Part shown: positions 15,661-25,292 of the stretch, in pieces | How positions within the stretch are numbered: the stretch's first letter is position 1 | Layout: the number at the start of each line of letters is the position of its first letter | Origin: Gammaproteobacteria bacterium | Lineage (GTDB): Bacteria > Pseudomonadota > Gammaproteobacteria > Steroidobacterales > Steroidobacteraceae | DNA length: 33,968 nucleotides | Assembly (NCBI GenBank): GCA_021323735.1 | Contig: JAJPKM010000007.1 | Location: 1-33,968 of the forward strand | Reading direction: 5' to 3' | Position numbers and translations under genes: made by a program | Notes under the pieces: model-generated | What the model was told of the DNA's origin: nothing | Databases searched by the model: none | The model's input: only the letters and a program-made list of their open reading frames with translations

Positions 15661-16896
15661 ATGCGCGACGCCTGGATCATCGATGCCTGCCGCACCCCGC
15701 GCGCCATCGGCAAAATCGGCCGCGGGGCGCTTGCGCACATGCACCCGCAACATCTCGGGGCCACCGTGCTGCAGGCGATTGCCTCGCGCAACCAGCTGGA
15801 CACCCGCGAGGTCGATGATGTCATCTGGGGCACCTCCACTCAGGTAGACAAGCAGGGCGCCGACTTGGGCCGCATGGCCGCATTGGATGCCGGTTACGAC
15901 ATCGTCTCGAGCGGGGTCACCTTGGACCGGTTTTGCGGCTCTGGCATTACCGCGGTGAGCATGGCGACTGCCGCCGTCATGTCAGGCATGGAGGATCTCG
16001 TCGTTGCCGGCGGCACGGAGATGATGTCGTATACGGCCGGCCTACCTCACCTGGGAGCGCCCTTGATGGACCGGGGCAATGAGCGGCTGCGCGCGCTCCA
16101 TCCCCAATCGCACCAGGGCGTGTGCGCCGACGCCATTGCGACACTGGAAAAGATCAGCCGCGCGGACCTCGACGCATTGGCGTTGGAGAGCCAGCGGCGT
16201 GCGGGCCGGGCCATCGAGGACGGGTTGTTCGATCGCAGCCTGATTCCCGTCATGAACACCGATGGCAGCGTAGCCCTCGCTCAAGAACAGTTTCCGCGTC
16301 CGCAGACTACGGCGGAGGGACTCGCGGCGTTGCAGCCGTCGTTCGCAGGCATAGCCGACTATGCCTTGGACGACAAGGGCATGACCTACCGCGCGCTGAT
16401 AGAGCGTAAATACCCGGGGCTGCGGATACAGCATGTGCACCATGCCGGCAGCAGTTCGGGCGTGGTCGATGGCGCGGCCGCGGTTTTGATTGCTTCGCCG
16501 GCGTATGCGCGCAAGCGCGGGCTCAAGGCGCGTGCCCGCGTGCTGGCCTACGCCAACATGGGCGATTCCCCCACGCTGATGCTCAATGCACCGGTACCGG
16601 CAGCGAAAAAGGTGCTGCAGCGAGCGGGACTCACGACGCAGGACATCGACCTCTGGGAGATCAATGAAGCGTTCGCGGTGGTGGCGGAGAAATTCATTCG
16701 AGATTTGAAGCTGGATCGCAACCGGGTGAACGTCAACGGCGGCGCCATCGCACTGGGTCACCCCATCGGGGCCACCGGTGCCATTCTGATCGGTACCCTG
16801 CTCGATGAATTGGAGCGCCGCGACCTGAAGCGCGGCTTGGTCACCATGTGCGCGGGCGGTGGCATGGCGCCGGCCATCATCATCGAGCGGATCTGA
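15661..16896 (+). CDS. Acetyl-CoA C-acetyltransferase (thiolase)
   Basis: This 411-residue thiolase has all active-site parts: nucleophile C92 in DRFCGSG, the NEAF loop at 335-338, H367 in ALGHPIGATGA and C397 in TMCAGGG. It catalyses CoA-dependent cleavage of 3-ketoacyl-CoA, or condensation of two acetyl-CoA. The ATG at 15661 has GGGGAA at a good distance; an upstream in-frame TTG at 15649 is less likely. Its divergent partner is the acyl-CoA dehydrogenase. Whether it is degradative or biosynthetic cannot be settled from sequence. Confidence 0.95.
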   Translation: MRDAWIIDACRTPRAIGKIGRGALAHMHPQHLGATVLQAIASRNQLDTREVDDVIWGTSTQVDKQGADLGRMAALDAGYDIVSSGVTLDRFCGSGITAVSMATAAVMSGMEDLVVAGGTEMMSYTAGLPHLGAPLMDRGNERLRALHPQSHQGVCADAIATLEKISRADLDALALESQRRAGRAIEDGLFDRSLIPVMNTDGSVALAQEQFPRPQTTAEGLAALQPSFAGIADYALDDKGMTYRALIERKYPGLRIQHVHHAGSSSGVVDGAAAVLIASPAYARKRGLKARARVLAYANMGDSPTLMLNAPVPAAKKVLQRAGLTTQDIDLWEINEAFAVVAEKFIRDLKLDRNRVNVNGGAIALGHPIGATGAILIGTLLDELERRDLKRGLVTMCAGGGMAPAIIIERI

Positions 16897-16939
16897 AGCG
16901 CCGCTCGCAGCGCTGCCACCCTAGCTCACCGACGAAGTC

Positions 16940-18448
16940 CTAGGACGTCCGCCACCAGGTATCGCCGTCAGGACCCTTGACCGCCGTGCCCGCGGCGCCG
17001 ACGGGTTCGCGAGCACCGTCGGTCAGCCAATGAATCGCCGCGCGATCGGTCTCGGGCACTTTGGCGAGGAAACGCGAACCCTGCGTCGAGCGCGCCACGA
17101 TGACACCTTGGCGAGGCGTCCCATCCCGGTCGTAGAAGACCGTGTAGGTCTCCACGGTTGCGGGGCCCAGGTAGCTCTCTTCGATGGGCGGCACGGGACC
17201 GCGGATCGCATCGGCTTCGGACTGATAGTCGAAGTTCTGCGGGAAGCGATTCGGCCCCAAGGGCTCGCGGCTCAATACCATCGAGTGGCTATGCGTGGCC
17301 AGCCCGCCATTGGCGAACAGCAGCCCGTGGCGTCCGCGCTTCCTCAATGCCTGCACCAGGCTGACCACGGCATGGCTCATGTAATTGCCGACCGGGCCGC
17401 CGCCGAACGTGAGCCCGCCAAAAACGGTCGCCGCCCTGTGCAGAGGCCAGCCGATCACTCGGCGCGCCATCTTCGGCACACAGGGAAAGCAGCTGTACAG
17501 TTCGGCGAAGTCCAGGTCCGCGGTGACCAGCCCATTCAACTCGAGCGCGCGGCGTAAAGACACCGCCATGCTGGGTGATTCGATGAAGCTCGCTCGCGCC
17601 AGGACATCCACCGGCTCGTGGGCCGCGGCACCCCGGCCGACAAAGATCATCCGGTCGTCGGGAATACCCCGCTCTCGAGCCGCCTTAAGAGTGGTCACCA
17701 GAAAGGCCGCCCCCTGGTTGACGCTGCTGTTGGCCACCATGAATTTGCTATAGGGGAAGGCAATCGGACGATTGGCCGCCGATACGGTTTTGATTTCCTC
17801 GGGAGACACGCGGCGCCGCAGCCAAGCCCCTGGGTTATCGGCCGCCACCGTGGAGAAGTGCGACCAGATCTGCGCGCTCTCGTCTTGGGCTTGCGCCAAA
17901 GTCTGCCCATATGCGGCGCGGCCGGCGTTTTCATACAGCGGGTACACGTCCACCGGCGCAATCAATCCGTAGCGATGGCGGTAAGAGGGCCCGCGGCGCA
18001 TGGAAACCGCGCGTACCGCGTTGTCCGATGATGATGGCGCCCCGGCATCGGCCCGCGCGGCCGCGCGCCGAGCCGCGGTGCGCAGGGCCTCGCCGCCGGC
18101 GATCGCGGCGACCTGGATTTGCCCGGCGCCGAGGCGATTGGCGGCTTCGTTCAACAGCAGGATCGGGCTGTCGCCGCTGCCATACGCCGACTTGTAGCAG
18201 ATGCGCGGAGTCGCGCCGATACGCTCGGCCAGGGGCGAGGATACGTCGCCCAATTCCGGAAAGGAGATCTGATCGACGACGCCCAGCGAGTCCAGCGCCG
18301 CCAGCCATCCGCCTCCCGCGTCGTCATCCGCGGCGTGCAGTGCCGCCTCCATCAGCGCCAAGGAATCAAGACCCGCGCCTGCCTTGTCCGGCTCATCGCG
18401 ATCATTGACCTGGCCCACACCGATGATGACGGGAATCTGCTCGTCCAC
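16940..18448 (-). CDS. Thiolase-like protein (acetyl-CoA acetyltransferase family) without nucleophilic Cys
   Basis: This 502-residue protein has the thiolase-like double fold. Recognisable parts are VIIGVGQV at the N-terminus, SPILLLNEAANRLGAGQI after the first core helix, FAELYSCFPC, the GGLTFGGGPVGNYMSHAV segment equivalent to the thiolase C-terminal half, and ANGGLATHSHS. The usual CxG nucleophile position reads KSAYGSG, without Cys, as in many members of this long thiolase-like subfamily, so classical thiolase chemistry is doubtful. The GTG start at 18446-18448 has a weak ribosome-binding site. It is convergent with the thiolase (43 bases) and divergent from an alpha/beta hydrolase. Confidence 0.85.
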   Translation of the reverse strand: MDEQIPVIIGVGQVNDRDEPDKAGAGLDSLALMEAALHAADDDAGGGWLAALDSLGVVDQISFPELGDVSSPLAERIGATPRICYKSAYGSGDSPILLLNEAANRLGAGQIQVAAIAGGEALRTAARRAAARADAGAPSSSDNAVRAVSMRRGPSYRHRYGLIAPVDVYPLYENAGRAAYGQTLAQAQDESAQIWSHFSTVAADNPGAWLRRRVSPEEIKTVSAANRPIAFPYSKFMVANSSVNQGAAFLVTTLKAARERGIPDDRMIFVGRGAAAHEPVDVLARASFIESPSMAVSLRRALELNGLVTADLDFAELYSCFPCVPKMARRVIGWPLHRAATVFGGLTFGGGPVGNYMSHAVVSLVQALRKRGRHGLLFANGGLATHSHSMVLSREPLGPNRFPQNFDYQSEADAIRGPVPPIEESYLGPATVETYTVFYDRDGTPRQGVIVARSTQGSRFLAKVPETDRAAIHWLTDGAREPVGAAGTAVKGPDGDTWWRTS

Positions 18449-18485
18449 GGCTTACTGTACTGACTCTATCGGGCAAGTCCAAGTT

Positions 18486-18493
18486 GCTATACT
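18486..18493 (+). promoter_or_regulatory. Extended -10 promoter of the alpha/beta hydrolase
   Basis: TGCTATACT (TG at about 18485-18486, TATACT at 18488-18493) fits an extended -10 element about 32 bases before the ATG. No good -35 is seen at 17 bases, which extended -10 promoters can tolerate. Confidence 0.5.
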
Positions 18494-18524
18494 GCCGCGT
18501 GATCGATATCGACCCGCGAGCAAC

Positions 18525-19400
18525 ATGATCAGCGCCAGCCCCACGTCTCATGGCTACATCTCGCAGCGTTTGAAGCTGCACTACGTCGACTGGGGAAATC
18601 CAACCGCCCCGCCATTGCTGCTGATTCACGGCGGCCGGGATCATTGCCGCAGCTGGGACTGGGTGGCCGACCGCCTGCGCGCCGACTGGCACGTCATGGC
18701 CACGGACCTGCGCGGCCACGGAGACAGCGCCTGGTCGCCGGACGGCGACTACTCCATGGCAGCCTATGTCTACGATCTGGCGCAGATCGTTCATCAGCTC
18801 GAACTCGCGCCCGTCACGATCGTCGCCCATTCGCTGGGCGGCAACGTTGCGCTTCGCTATACCGGCCTGTACCCGGACAACGTGCGGCGCATCGTTGCGA
18901 TCGAGGGACTCGGGCCATCGCCGAAAATGCTGGCGGAACGCCGCCAGCGCCCTCTACAGGAGCGCTGGCAGGAGTGGATACGCGACCGGCGCGCCGTGAG
19001 TGCGCGAACGCCACGCCGCTACGCCACGTTGGCTGATGCGCTGGAGCGAATGCGCAACGAGAACAAGTACCTCACGGAGGAGCAGGCGCAGCACCTCACG
19101 CGGCATGCCGCCAGCCGCAATGAGGACGGTACGTGGAGCTGGAAATTCGACAACTACATGCACGTGTTCCCGCCGGTGGATATCGCGCAGGAAGAATTGC
19201 AGGAATTGTGGGGCGCCATCAGCTGTCCGACGCTGCTGTGCTATGGCGACAAGAGCTGGGCATCGAATCCGGAAAAAGACGGGCGGGCACGGCATTTTCG
19301 CCACGCGAAAGTGGTCAGCTTCCCCGACGCCGGACATTGGGTACATCACGACCAACTCGACGCCTTCATGGAGGAACTCGGAAAATTCTTCCGCGAATGA
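18525..19400 (+). CDS. Alpha/beta hydrolase
   Basis: This 291-residue protein has the alpha/beta-hydrolase fold. The oxyanion-hole strand LLLIHGG is at 31-37, the nucleophile elbow AHSLGG contains S103, the likely acid is D242 in CYGDKSW, and H271 is in PDAGHWVHHD. There is no signal peptide, so it is cytosolic. The chosen ATG at 18525 lies about 30 bases after an extended -10 promoter; the frame extends upstream but into that promoter and the neighbouring gene. Epoxide hydrolase, esterase or dehalogenase activity are all possible. It is divergent from the thiolase-like gene. Confidence 0.9.
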   Translation: MISASPTSHGYISQRLKLHYVDWGNPTAPPLLLIHGGRDHCRSWDWVADRLRADWHVMATDLRGHGDSAWSPDGDYSMAAYVYDLAQIVHQLELAPVTIVAHSLGGNVALRYTGLYPDNVRRIVAIEGLGPSPKMLAERRQRPLQERWQEWIRDRRAVSARTPRRYATLADALERMRNENKYLTEEQAQHLTRHAASRNEDGTWSWKFDNYMHVFPPVDIAQEELQELWGAISCPTLLCYGDKSWASNPEKDGRARHFRHAKVVSFPDAGHWVHHDQLDAFMEELGKFFRE

Positions 19401-19475
19401 GGTGAGCGAGCCAAACCCGGTGATCTTCGAGCGCAAAGGAGGCATACTGGACTTTGGCTCAAGCACAGGTGACGC

Positions 19476-19970
19476 ATGAGAAGAATCCATATACGCCGTC
19501 TCGCCTCTTGCCTTTCGATCGCGGCCATTCTCGCCGTTGCAGCGAGCGGGATTGCGAAGGACAGTCCTGACTTCGTGCGCATCACGCCATCGGACCTCGT
19601 TTGGCACGATGTCCCCGATGGGCATGGCGTTCAGCAAGCCATCGTGTTCGGCGATCCGAACAAGCCCGGTTTGTACATGATTCGCGTCAAGTTTCCGCCG
19701 CACGTGATGGACATTCCGCATTGGCACCCTAATGCCCGATATGTCACGGTGCTCCAGGGAACCTGGTACACCGGTACCGGCGACACCTTCGATCTTGCCA
19801 AAGCGGTTCCGCTGAAGGCCGGGAGCGTCATGGTCCACCCGGCGAAAGCCACGCACTGGGATGGGTCAGGTGGCTCCGAGACCGTCGTCGTGCAAATCTT
19901 CGGCGAGGGTCCGGCGGCAACTACTCCCGTTGAATCCGGCAAGGCGTTCTGGCTCGAAGTAGCGCACTGA
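19476..19970 (+). CDS. Exported cupin-domain protein
   Basis: This 164-residue protein has a Sec signal peptide (basic MRRIHIRRLA, hydrophobic to about residue 26) and a single cupin barrel, so it is probably periplasmic. Metal ligand candidates are H82 and H84 in PHWHPNARY and H127 in KATHWDG. The glutamate normally found four residues after the HxH pair is replaced by R/Y. Metal binding may therefore involve only histidines, or be altered. It starts 75 bases after the hydrolase stop on the same strand. Function is unknown; such proteins are often annotated as cupin or DUF4437-like. Confidence 0.85.
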   Translation: MRRIHIRRLASCLSIAAILAVAASGIAKDSPDFVRITPSDLVWHDVPDGHGVQQAIVFGDPNKPGLYMIRVKFPPHVMDIPHWHPNARYVTVLQGTWYTGTGDTFDLAKAVPLKAGSVMVHPAKATHWDGSGGSETVVVQIFGEGPAATTPVESGKAFWLEVAH

Positions 19971-19978
19971 GCGGCGAG

Positions 19979-20077
19979 CTCGGGGCGCAGGCTCGAGCCT
20001 CAACATGCGTCCATCCGCTCCCGGTTAGCGCCGCGCGCTCAGGGCGCAGGCTCGAGCCGCAACACGCGTCCATCCGC
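19979..20077. repeat. Duplicated 3' end of the sugar dehydrogenase gene
   Basis: The 40-bp segments 19979-20018 and 20038-20077 differ at only three positions and lie 59 bases apart. The second is the end of the sugar dehydrogenase gene, encoding ADGRVLRLEPAP and the stop. The first encodes ADGRMLRLEPAP in the same orientation but with the stop codon changed to CGA. It is a small tandem duplication left behind after the gene's present stop. Confidence 0.85.
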
Positions 20078-21196
20078 CTCGTCGGTCGAGACATAGAGAT
20101 AGCCATCCGGCGCGGCGCGCACGTCTCGGATGCGCCAGTGCAGATCGTTCAGCAGCTGCTCCTGGGACACGACGTTGCCGCTCTCATCGAGATGCACACG
20201 GCGCAGGTGCTTGAACGCCAGAGCCCCCACGAACAAATCGCCCTTCCAGGCCGGAAATTTGTCGCCGCGATACATGGCAAGCCCCGATGGCGCGATCGAC
20301 GGCGTCCAATAGATCACAGGCTGTTCGAGCCCCGCCCGCTGCGTATAAGGAGACACATAGGCACCGGAATAGTCCATGCCGTAGGTGATCACCGGCCAAC
20401 CGTAGTTCTTGTGCGCTTCGATGATGTTCAGCTCATCGCCGCCGCGCGGCCCATGCTCGGTCTCGTACAAGCGCGCGCTCTGAGGATCGAAAGCCAATCC
20501 TTGCTCATTGCGGTGGCCCCAGGTGTAGATTTCCGGACGGGCCGACGCCTGACCGATGAAGGGATTGTCCGGCGGAACACTGCCGTCCTCGCTCAGGCGG
20601 ACGATCTTGCCCAGATCGGAGCTAAGATCCTGTGCCTGCTCTCGATATTCGAACCCCTCGCCAATCGTGAGGGCAAAGGTACCGTCCGGCAGAAACGCCA
20701 TGCGCCCGCCGTAGTGGTTGTCCGTATCCTTCAAAGGCATTGCCTTGAATATCACTCGAAGGTCTTGCAGCGCCTTGCCGTCGAAGCGGGCGCGCGCCAC
20801 TTGCGTGCCGTTGGCCCGGGCAGTTCCCGCCGCGTAGGTCAGAAAGACGACACTGTTCTGGGCAAAGTTGGGGTGCAGCACGATGTCGAACAATCCGGCT
20901 TGGCTGCCGGTATGTACCGGCGGGACACCGGCGATCGATTGGGGCTGCAAAACCCCATTTTTGATCAACCGCAGCCGCCCCACCCGTTCGGTCACCAGCA
21001 TCGAGCCGTCCGGCAAGAACGCCATCGACCAGGGATGATCGAGTCCGCGCGCAATCTCCGTGACGCGATAGCCCGCCGTAACGACAGCCGCAGGCTGCGG
21101 CGCCGGCGGGACTGCGCGTTCGGATACCGTGCCGGCGCCGGCTAGGGGAATCGTTATCGCTGCCGAAGCAGCCTGGACAAGGAGTGCGAGGCGCGT
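20039..21196 (-). CDS. PQQ-dependent aldose/sorbosone-type sugar dehydrogenase, exported, apparent ACG start
   Basis: This beta-propeller protein resembles soluble aldose sugar dehydrogenases of the YliI/Asd type, which oxidise sugars with PQQ in the periplasm. Motifs include GLDHPWSMAFLPDG, DNHYGGRMAFLPDG (with the catalytic-type His), WGHRNEQGLAFDP, YETEHGPRGGDELN, NYGWPVITYG and SIAPSGLAMY. The first ATG (21025) would cut into the first propeller strand. The frame is open to about 21240 but contains no ATG, GTG or TTG before that ATG. An ACG at 21196-21194 sits six bases after a perfect AGGAG and opens a good signal peptide (RLALLVQAASAAITIPLAGAG), giving 385 residues. The start is therefore ACG, or a mutated ATG. 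Confidence 0.85.
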   Translation of the reverse strand, partial: TRLALLVQAASAAITIPLAGAGTVSERAVPPAPQPAAVVTAGYRVTEIARGLDHPWSMAFLPDGSMLVTERVGRLRLIKNGVLQPQSIAGVPPVHTGSQAGLFDIVLHPNFAQNSVVFLTYAAGTARANGTQVARARFDGKALQDLRVIFKAMPLKDTDNHYGGRMAFLPDGTFALTIGEGFEYREQAQDLSSDLGKIVRLSEDGSVPPDNPFIGQASARPEIYTWGHRNEQGLAFDPQSARLYETEHGPRGGDELNIIEAHKNYGWPVITYGMDYSGAYVSPYTQRAGLEQPVIYWTPSIAPSGLAMYRGDKFPAWKGDLFVGALAFKHLRRVHLDESGNVVSQEQLLNDLHWRIRDVRAAPDGYLYVSTDEADGRVLRLEPAP

Positions 21197-21267
21197 AGGA
21201 ATCTCCTGCTGGGAACCGTGTTCCGCTAATATAAAGACATCTCACCCGTTTTTCAGGACATCATCAA

Positions 21268-21753
21268 ATGACACCCCAGGGTAGAGCTCGGATGTTACGA
21301 CGTATCATCGCTTTTATCGTCGCGGTCGGTGTGATGGTGGTGCTGGGTTCGGCCGCCCATTCGTACTTCGTCCAACAAGCGTGGTCGATCGCCGCCGGCA
21401 GTGGTGACGGAACCGGGCCCGCAACCCTCCCGTTCGCCGATCGCATCGCCTGGGCCGCGCACGACCTGGGCGGAATGATCCAGTCTTACGCGACCCTGAC
21501 CACCATCGCCTTGTTCGTTGCGTTCTTGGCGGCAGGCCTGTTGGCGCGCTTCACCGGACGGCGCGTGCTGGTTTTCGGCCTTGCAGGCGCGGTTGCGCTC
21601 TTCACGTTGTTTAGCGTGTTGAAGATGGTTTTGGGCACGGTCGGCATCTTCGGCGCACGCGGCGCAATCGGTGTGGCGGCGCAAATGGCGGTGGGACTGC
21701 TGGCCGGCGTGGTGTTCGCCAGGCTTACCGGTCAGCCCGCAACGCCCCGGTAG
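21268..21753 (+). CDS. Four-helix integral membrane protein of unknown function
   Basis: This 161-residue protein has four predicted membrane helices (about 10-31, 66-91, 98-120 and 130-152), with a polar loop containing HSYFVQQAW after the first. No enzyme motif is recognised. The ATG at 21268 has AGGAC about nine bases upstream; an internal ATG at 21292 would start just before helix 1 and is also possible. It is divergent from the sugar dehydrogenase across 71 bases and 128 bases upstream of the aldo/keto reductase. It probably sits in the inner membrane. Confidence 0.75.
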   Translation: MTPQGRARMLRRIIAFIVAVGVMVVLGSAAHSYFVQQAWSIAAGSGDGTGPATLPFADRIAWAAHDLGGMIQSYATLTTIALFVAFLAAGLLARFTGRRVLVFGLAGAVALFTLFSVLKMVLGTVGIFGARGAIGVAAQMAVGLLAGVVFARLTGQPATPR

Positions 21754-21824
21754 CGCGTCGCGAGCACGCCCTTGGGGCTGGCATCGGCTGGAATCGGCCG
21801 AGGCACTCGCCGCAATATGCATAG

Positions 21825-23527
<1,703 letters not shown>

Positions 23528-23562
23528 GGGTCTCGGCATGACGTCGAAAGGTAGCTTCGGGA

Positions 23563-23602
23563 GCGCGCGCCATTTCACGTCCCTCACGTCCCTGGCGCGC
23601 GC
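23563..23602. terminator. Strong GC hairpin between convergent genes
   Basis: GCGCGCGCCA (23563-23572) pairs perfectly with TGGCGCGCGC (23593-23602) across a 20-base loop that contains CACGTCCC twice. It lies midway between the convergent phosphoribosyltransferase-like and YceI genes. It probably blocks transcription both ways, although neither strand has a T-run. Confidence 0.5.
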
Positions 23603-23619
23603 CTCCGGGTCTTGAATGC

Positions 23620-24243
23620 TTACTGCTTGGCCTGCGCCAACTTCGTATCGAGCAATTTCGCGTCGAGCGTAATGCGTACGGAAAGTTCGTCGCTCACGAG
23701 CGGCAGGTACTTGATGACGCCGAAATCCGAACGCTTGATGACGGCCGTCGCGTCGAAACCCGCGGCCTGCGCCTTGATCACGCCGGGGATTTCGAAGATG
23801 CCGATCTTGTTGACCGTGGCATCCAGCGTGACCGGCTTGGTGACGCCGTGCACGGTGAGGTCGCCGGTCACTTTGAGGCCGTTCTCGCCACTCTTTTCAA
23901 CCCGGGTGCTCTTGAAGGTGATTGTCGGATACTTGGTGGCATCGAGGAAATCCGGGCCTTTCAGCTCCTCATCGAGCTTCTCGACCCCCGTGTCCAATCC
24001 GGCCAGTGGTAAGGAGACCGCAATCGACGAGCGGGTGAGATCCGCGCTGTCGAGCAGCACATTGCCTTCGATCTTGTCGAAGCGCGCGGTCGGATTGGAG
24101 AAACCGAAATGGTTCCAACCGAAGATGACCCCGCTGTGCGTGGGATCGATAGCGTATTTCTCGCCGTCCGGTGCTTTCGCGCCGGTGGCGGCGAGGATGG
24201 ATGAACTGGCAAGCAACAAGGCAGTCAAGGTCAAGCGTTTCAT
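23620..24243 (-). CDS. YceI family exported protein
   Basis: This 207-residue protein has a signal peptide (MKRLTLTALLLASSSILA) and the lipocalin-like YceI barrel, recognised by YAIDPTHSGVIFGWNHFG, the KGPDFLDATKYPTITFKS segment and LTVHGVTKPVTLDATV. YceI proteins bind polyisoprenoids or other amphiphiles in the periplasm and respond to base or osmotic stress. The ATG at 24241-24243 has GGAGG at ideal distance. It lies 36 bases after the NmrA-like gene on the same strand, so the two may form an operon under the divergent LysR regulator. Confidence 0.95.
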   Translation of the reverse strand: MKRLTLTALLLASSSILAATGAKAPDGEKYAIDPTHSGVIFGWNHFGFSNPTARFDKIEGNVLLDSADLTRSSIAVSLPLAGLDTGVEKLDEELKGPDFLDATKYPTITFKSTRVEKSGENGLKVTGDLTVHGVTKPVTLDATVNKIGIFEIPGVIKAQAAGFDATAVIKRSDFGVIKYLPLVSDELSVRITLDAKLLDTKLAQAKQ

Positions 24244-24279
24244 GTAAACCCTCCGAAGTTGAAGTGAGAACCATGTATC

Positions 24280-25185
24280 TCAGGCAGCTGCCGGGGTTGC
24301 GAAGTGAGTCCGGACCCACGCCGCGAACTTGGTCGGCTGCTGGCCGGCGACTTTATTGGCGAGTGCGATCGCCTCGCGCATGTCCGCTCCCAGATACGTG
24401 TGCGCTTCGAAGTAGGCGAGCATTGCCGCGACGCTCTCGGCACCTGGGAACCAGCCGGCAAAAGCCTCGCGCGAGACTCGCTGGAACGAGAACTTGCTTC
24501 CCTGGCGACCGAGGGTGGCGACGATTTCGTTGAAGCTGAGGAAATCGCCGACCAGAGGCAAATGCTCACCGTGCCCCGCGAGTTCCGGCTGCGCGAACGC
24601 ACCGGCCACGACGCGGCCGAGCTCGGTGATATCGCCCATGTGGATGACGCGCCGCTCGGGATCGAGCGGCAGCGCCCAACCCAAGGAGCCATCCGCCTGC
24701 TTCTGTGGAGCCATCGCGCCCAACAGGTTTTGATAGTAGAACGGAGCGATCACGAACGTGTGGTAGGCGAATCCGGCAGCGCCCACGATGCGCTCGACCT
24801 TCGCCTTGTCCGTGAAGTGCGGGACGTTGATCTTGCCGCGGCTGATCGTCGCCACGTCCGGTAGCGTCGACCAGATGAGGTGCTGTACGCCGGCGTCTTT
24901 TGCCGCAGTGACGGCGGCCAGTGCCTGGTTGGATTCCTCCGCTCCAGCTTCCCAGGCGTTGGTGACCAGGAAAACGCCGTATGCTCCGGCAAAGGCTGCT
25001 TTCAAGGTTTCCGGACGGTTAAAATCCGCCAGAACGACTTCGTCGCCCAGCTTCGGATGCTTGGCCGGATTGCGCGTCAGCGCGCGCACCTTGAATTGAC
25101 CGCTCGCCTGCAATGCGCGAACGACGGCTCCGCCTTGCTGACCGGTGGCGCCGACGACGGCGATGAGCTTATTGGGGTTCGACAT
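24280..25185 (-). CDS. NmrA-like NAD(P)-binding protein
   Basis: This 301-residue atypical short-chain dehydrogenase of the NmrA/HSCARG group has the Rossmann motif VVGATGQQGG (residues 10-20). TRNPAKHPKLGDEVVLADFN binds NAD(P), and GVFLVTNAWE follows. Such proteins are redox sensors or NAD(P)H-dependent reductases, often without the catalytic YxxxK. The ATG at 25183-25185 has GGAGAAGG, which rules out the longer frame. It is divergent from a LysR regulator across 107 bases, a common pairing in which the regulator controls the reductase. Confidence 0.92.
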   Translation of the reverse strand: MSNPNKLIAVVGATGQQGGAVVRALQASGQFKVRALTRNPAKHPKLGDEVVLADFNRPETLKAAFAGAYGVFLVTNAWEAGAEESNQALAAVTAAKDAGVQHLIWSTLPDVATISRGKINVPHFTDKAKVERIVGAAGFAYHTFVIAPFYYQNLLGAMAPQKQADGSLGWALPLDPERRVIHMGDITELGRVVAGAFAQPELAGHGEHLPLVGDFLSFNEIVATLGRQGSKFSFQRVSREAFAGWFPGAESVAAMLAYFEAHTYLGADMREAIALANKVAGQQPTKFAAWVRTHFATPAAA

Positions 25186-25261
25186 GGCCTTCTCCAGTAG
25201 ATAGTTGATCGGCGGAGAACAAGATAGGATTCCGCAGGCCATCTTTGAAGCCTATATTATT

Positions 25262-25276
25262 CGATGTTAACCATCG
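25262..25276. promoter_or_regulatory. Palindrome in the LysR / NmrA intergenic region
   Basis: CGATG-TTAAC-CATCG is a perfect 5-bp inverted repeat around a GTTAAC core, 16 bases before the LysR start codon. An AT-rich CTATATTATTC, a likely -10 region, lies just upstream. LysR proteins commonly bind interrupted palindromes between divergent genes, so this may be their recognition site. Confidence 0.5.
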
Positions 25277-25292
25277 TTTTTGGAGATAGGTC

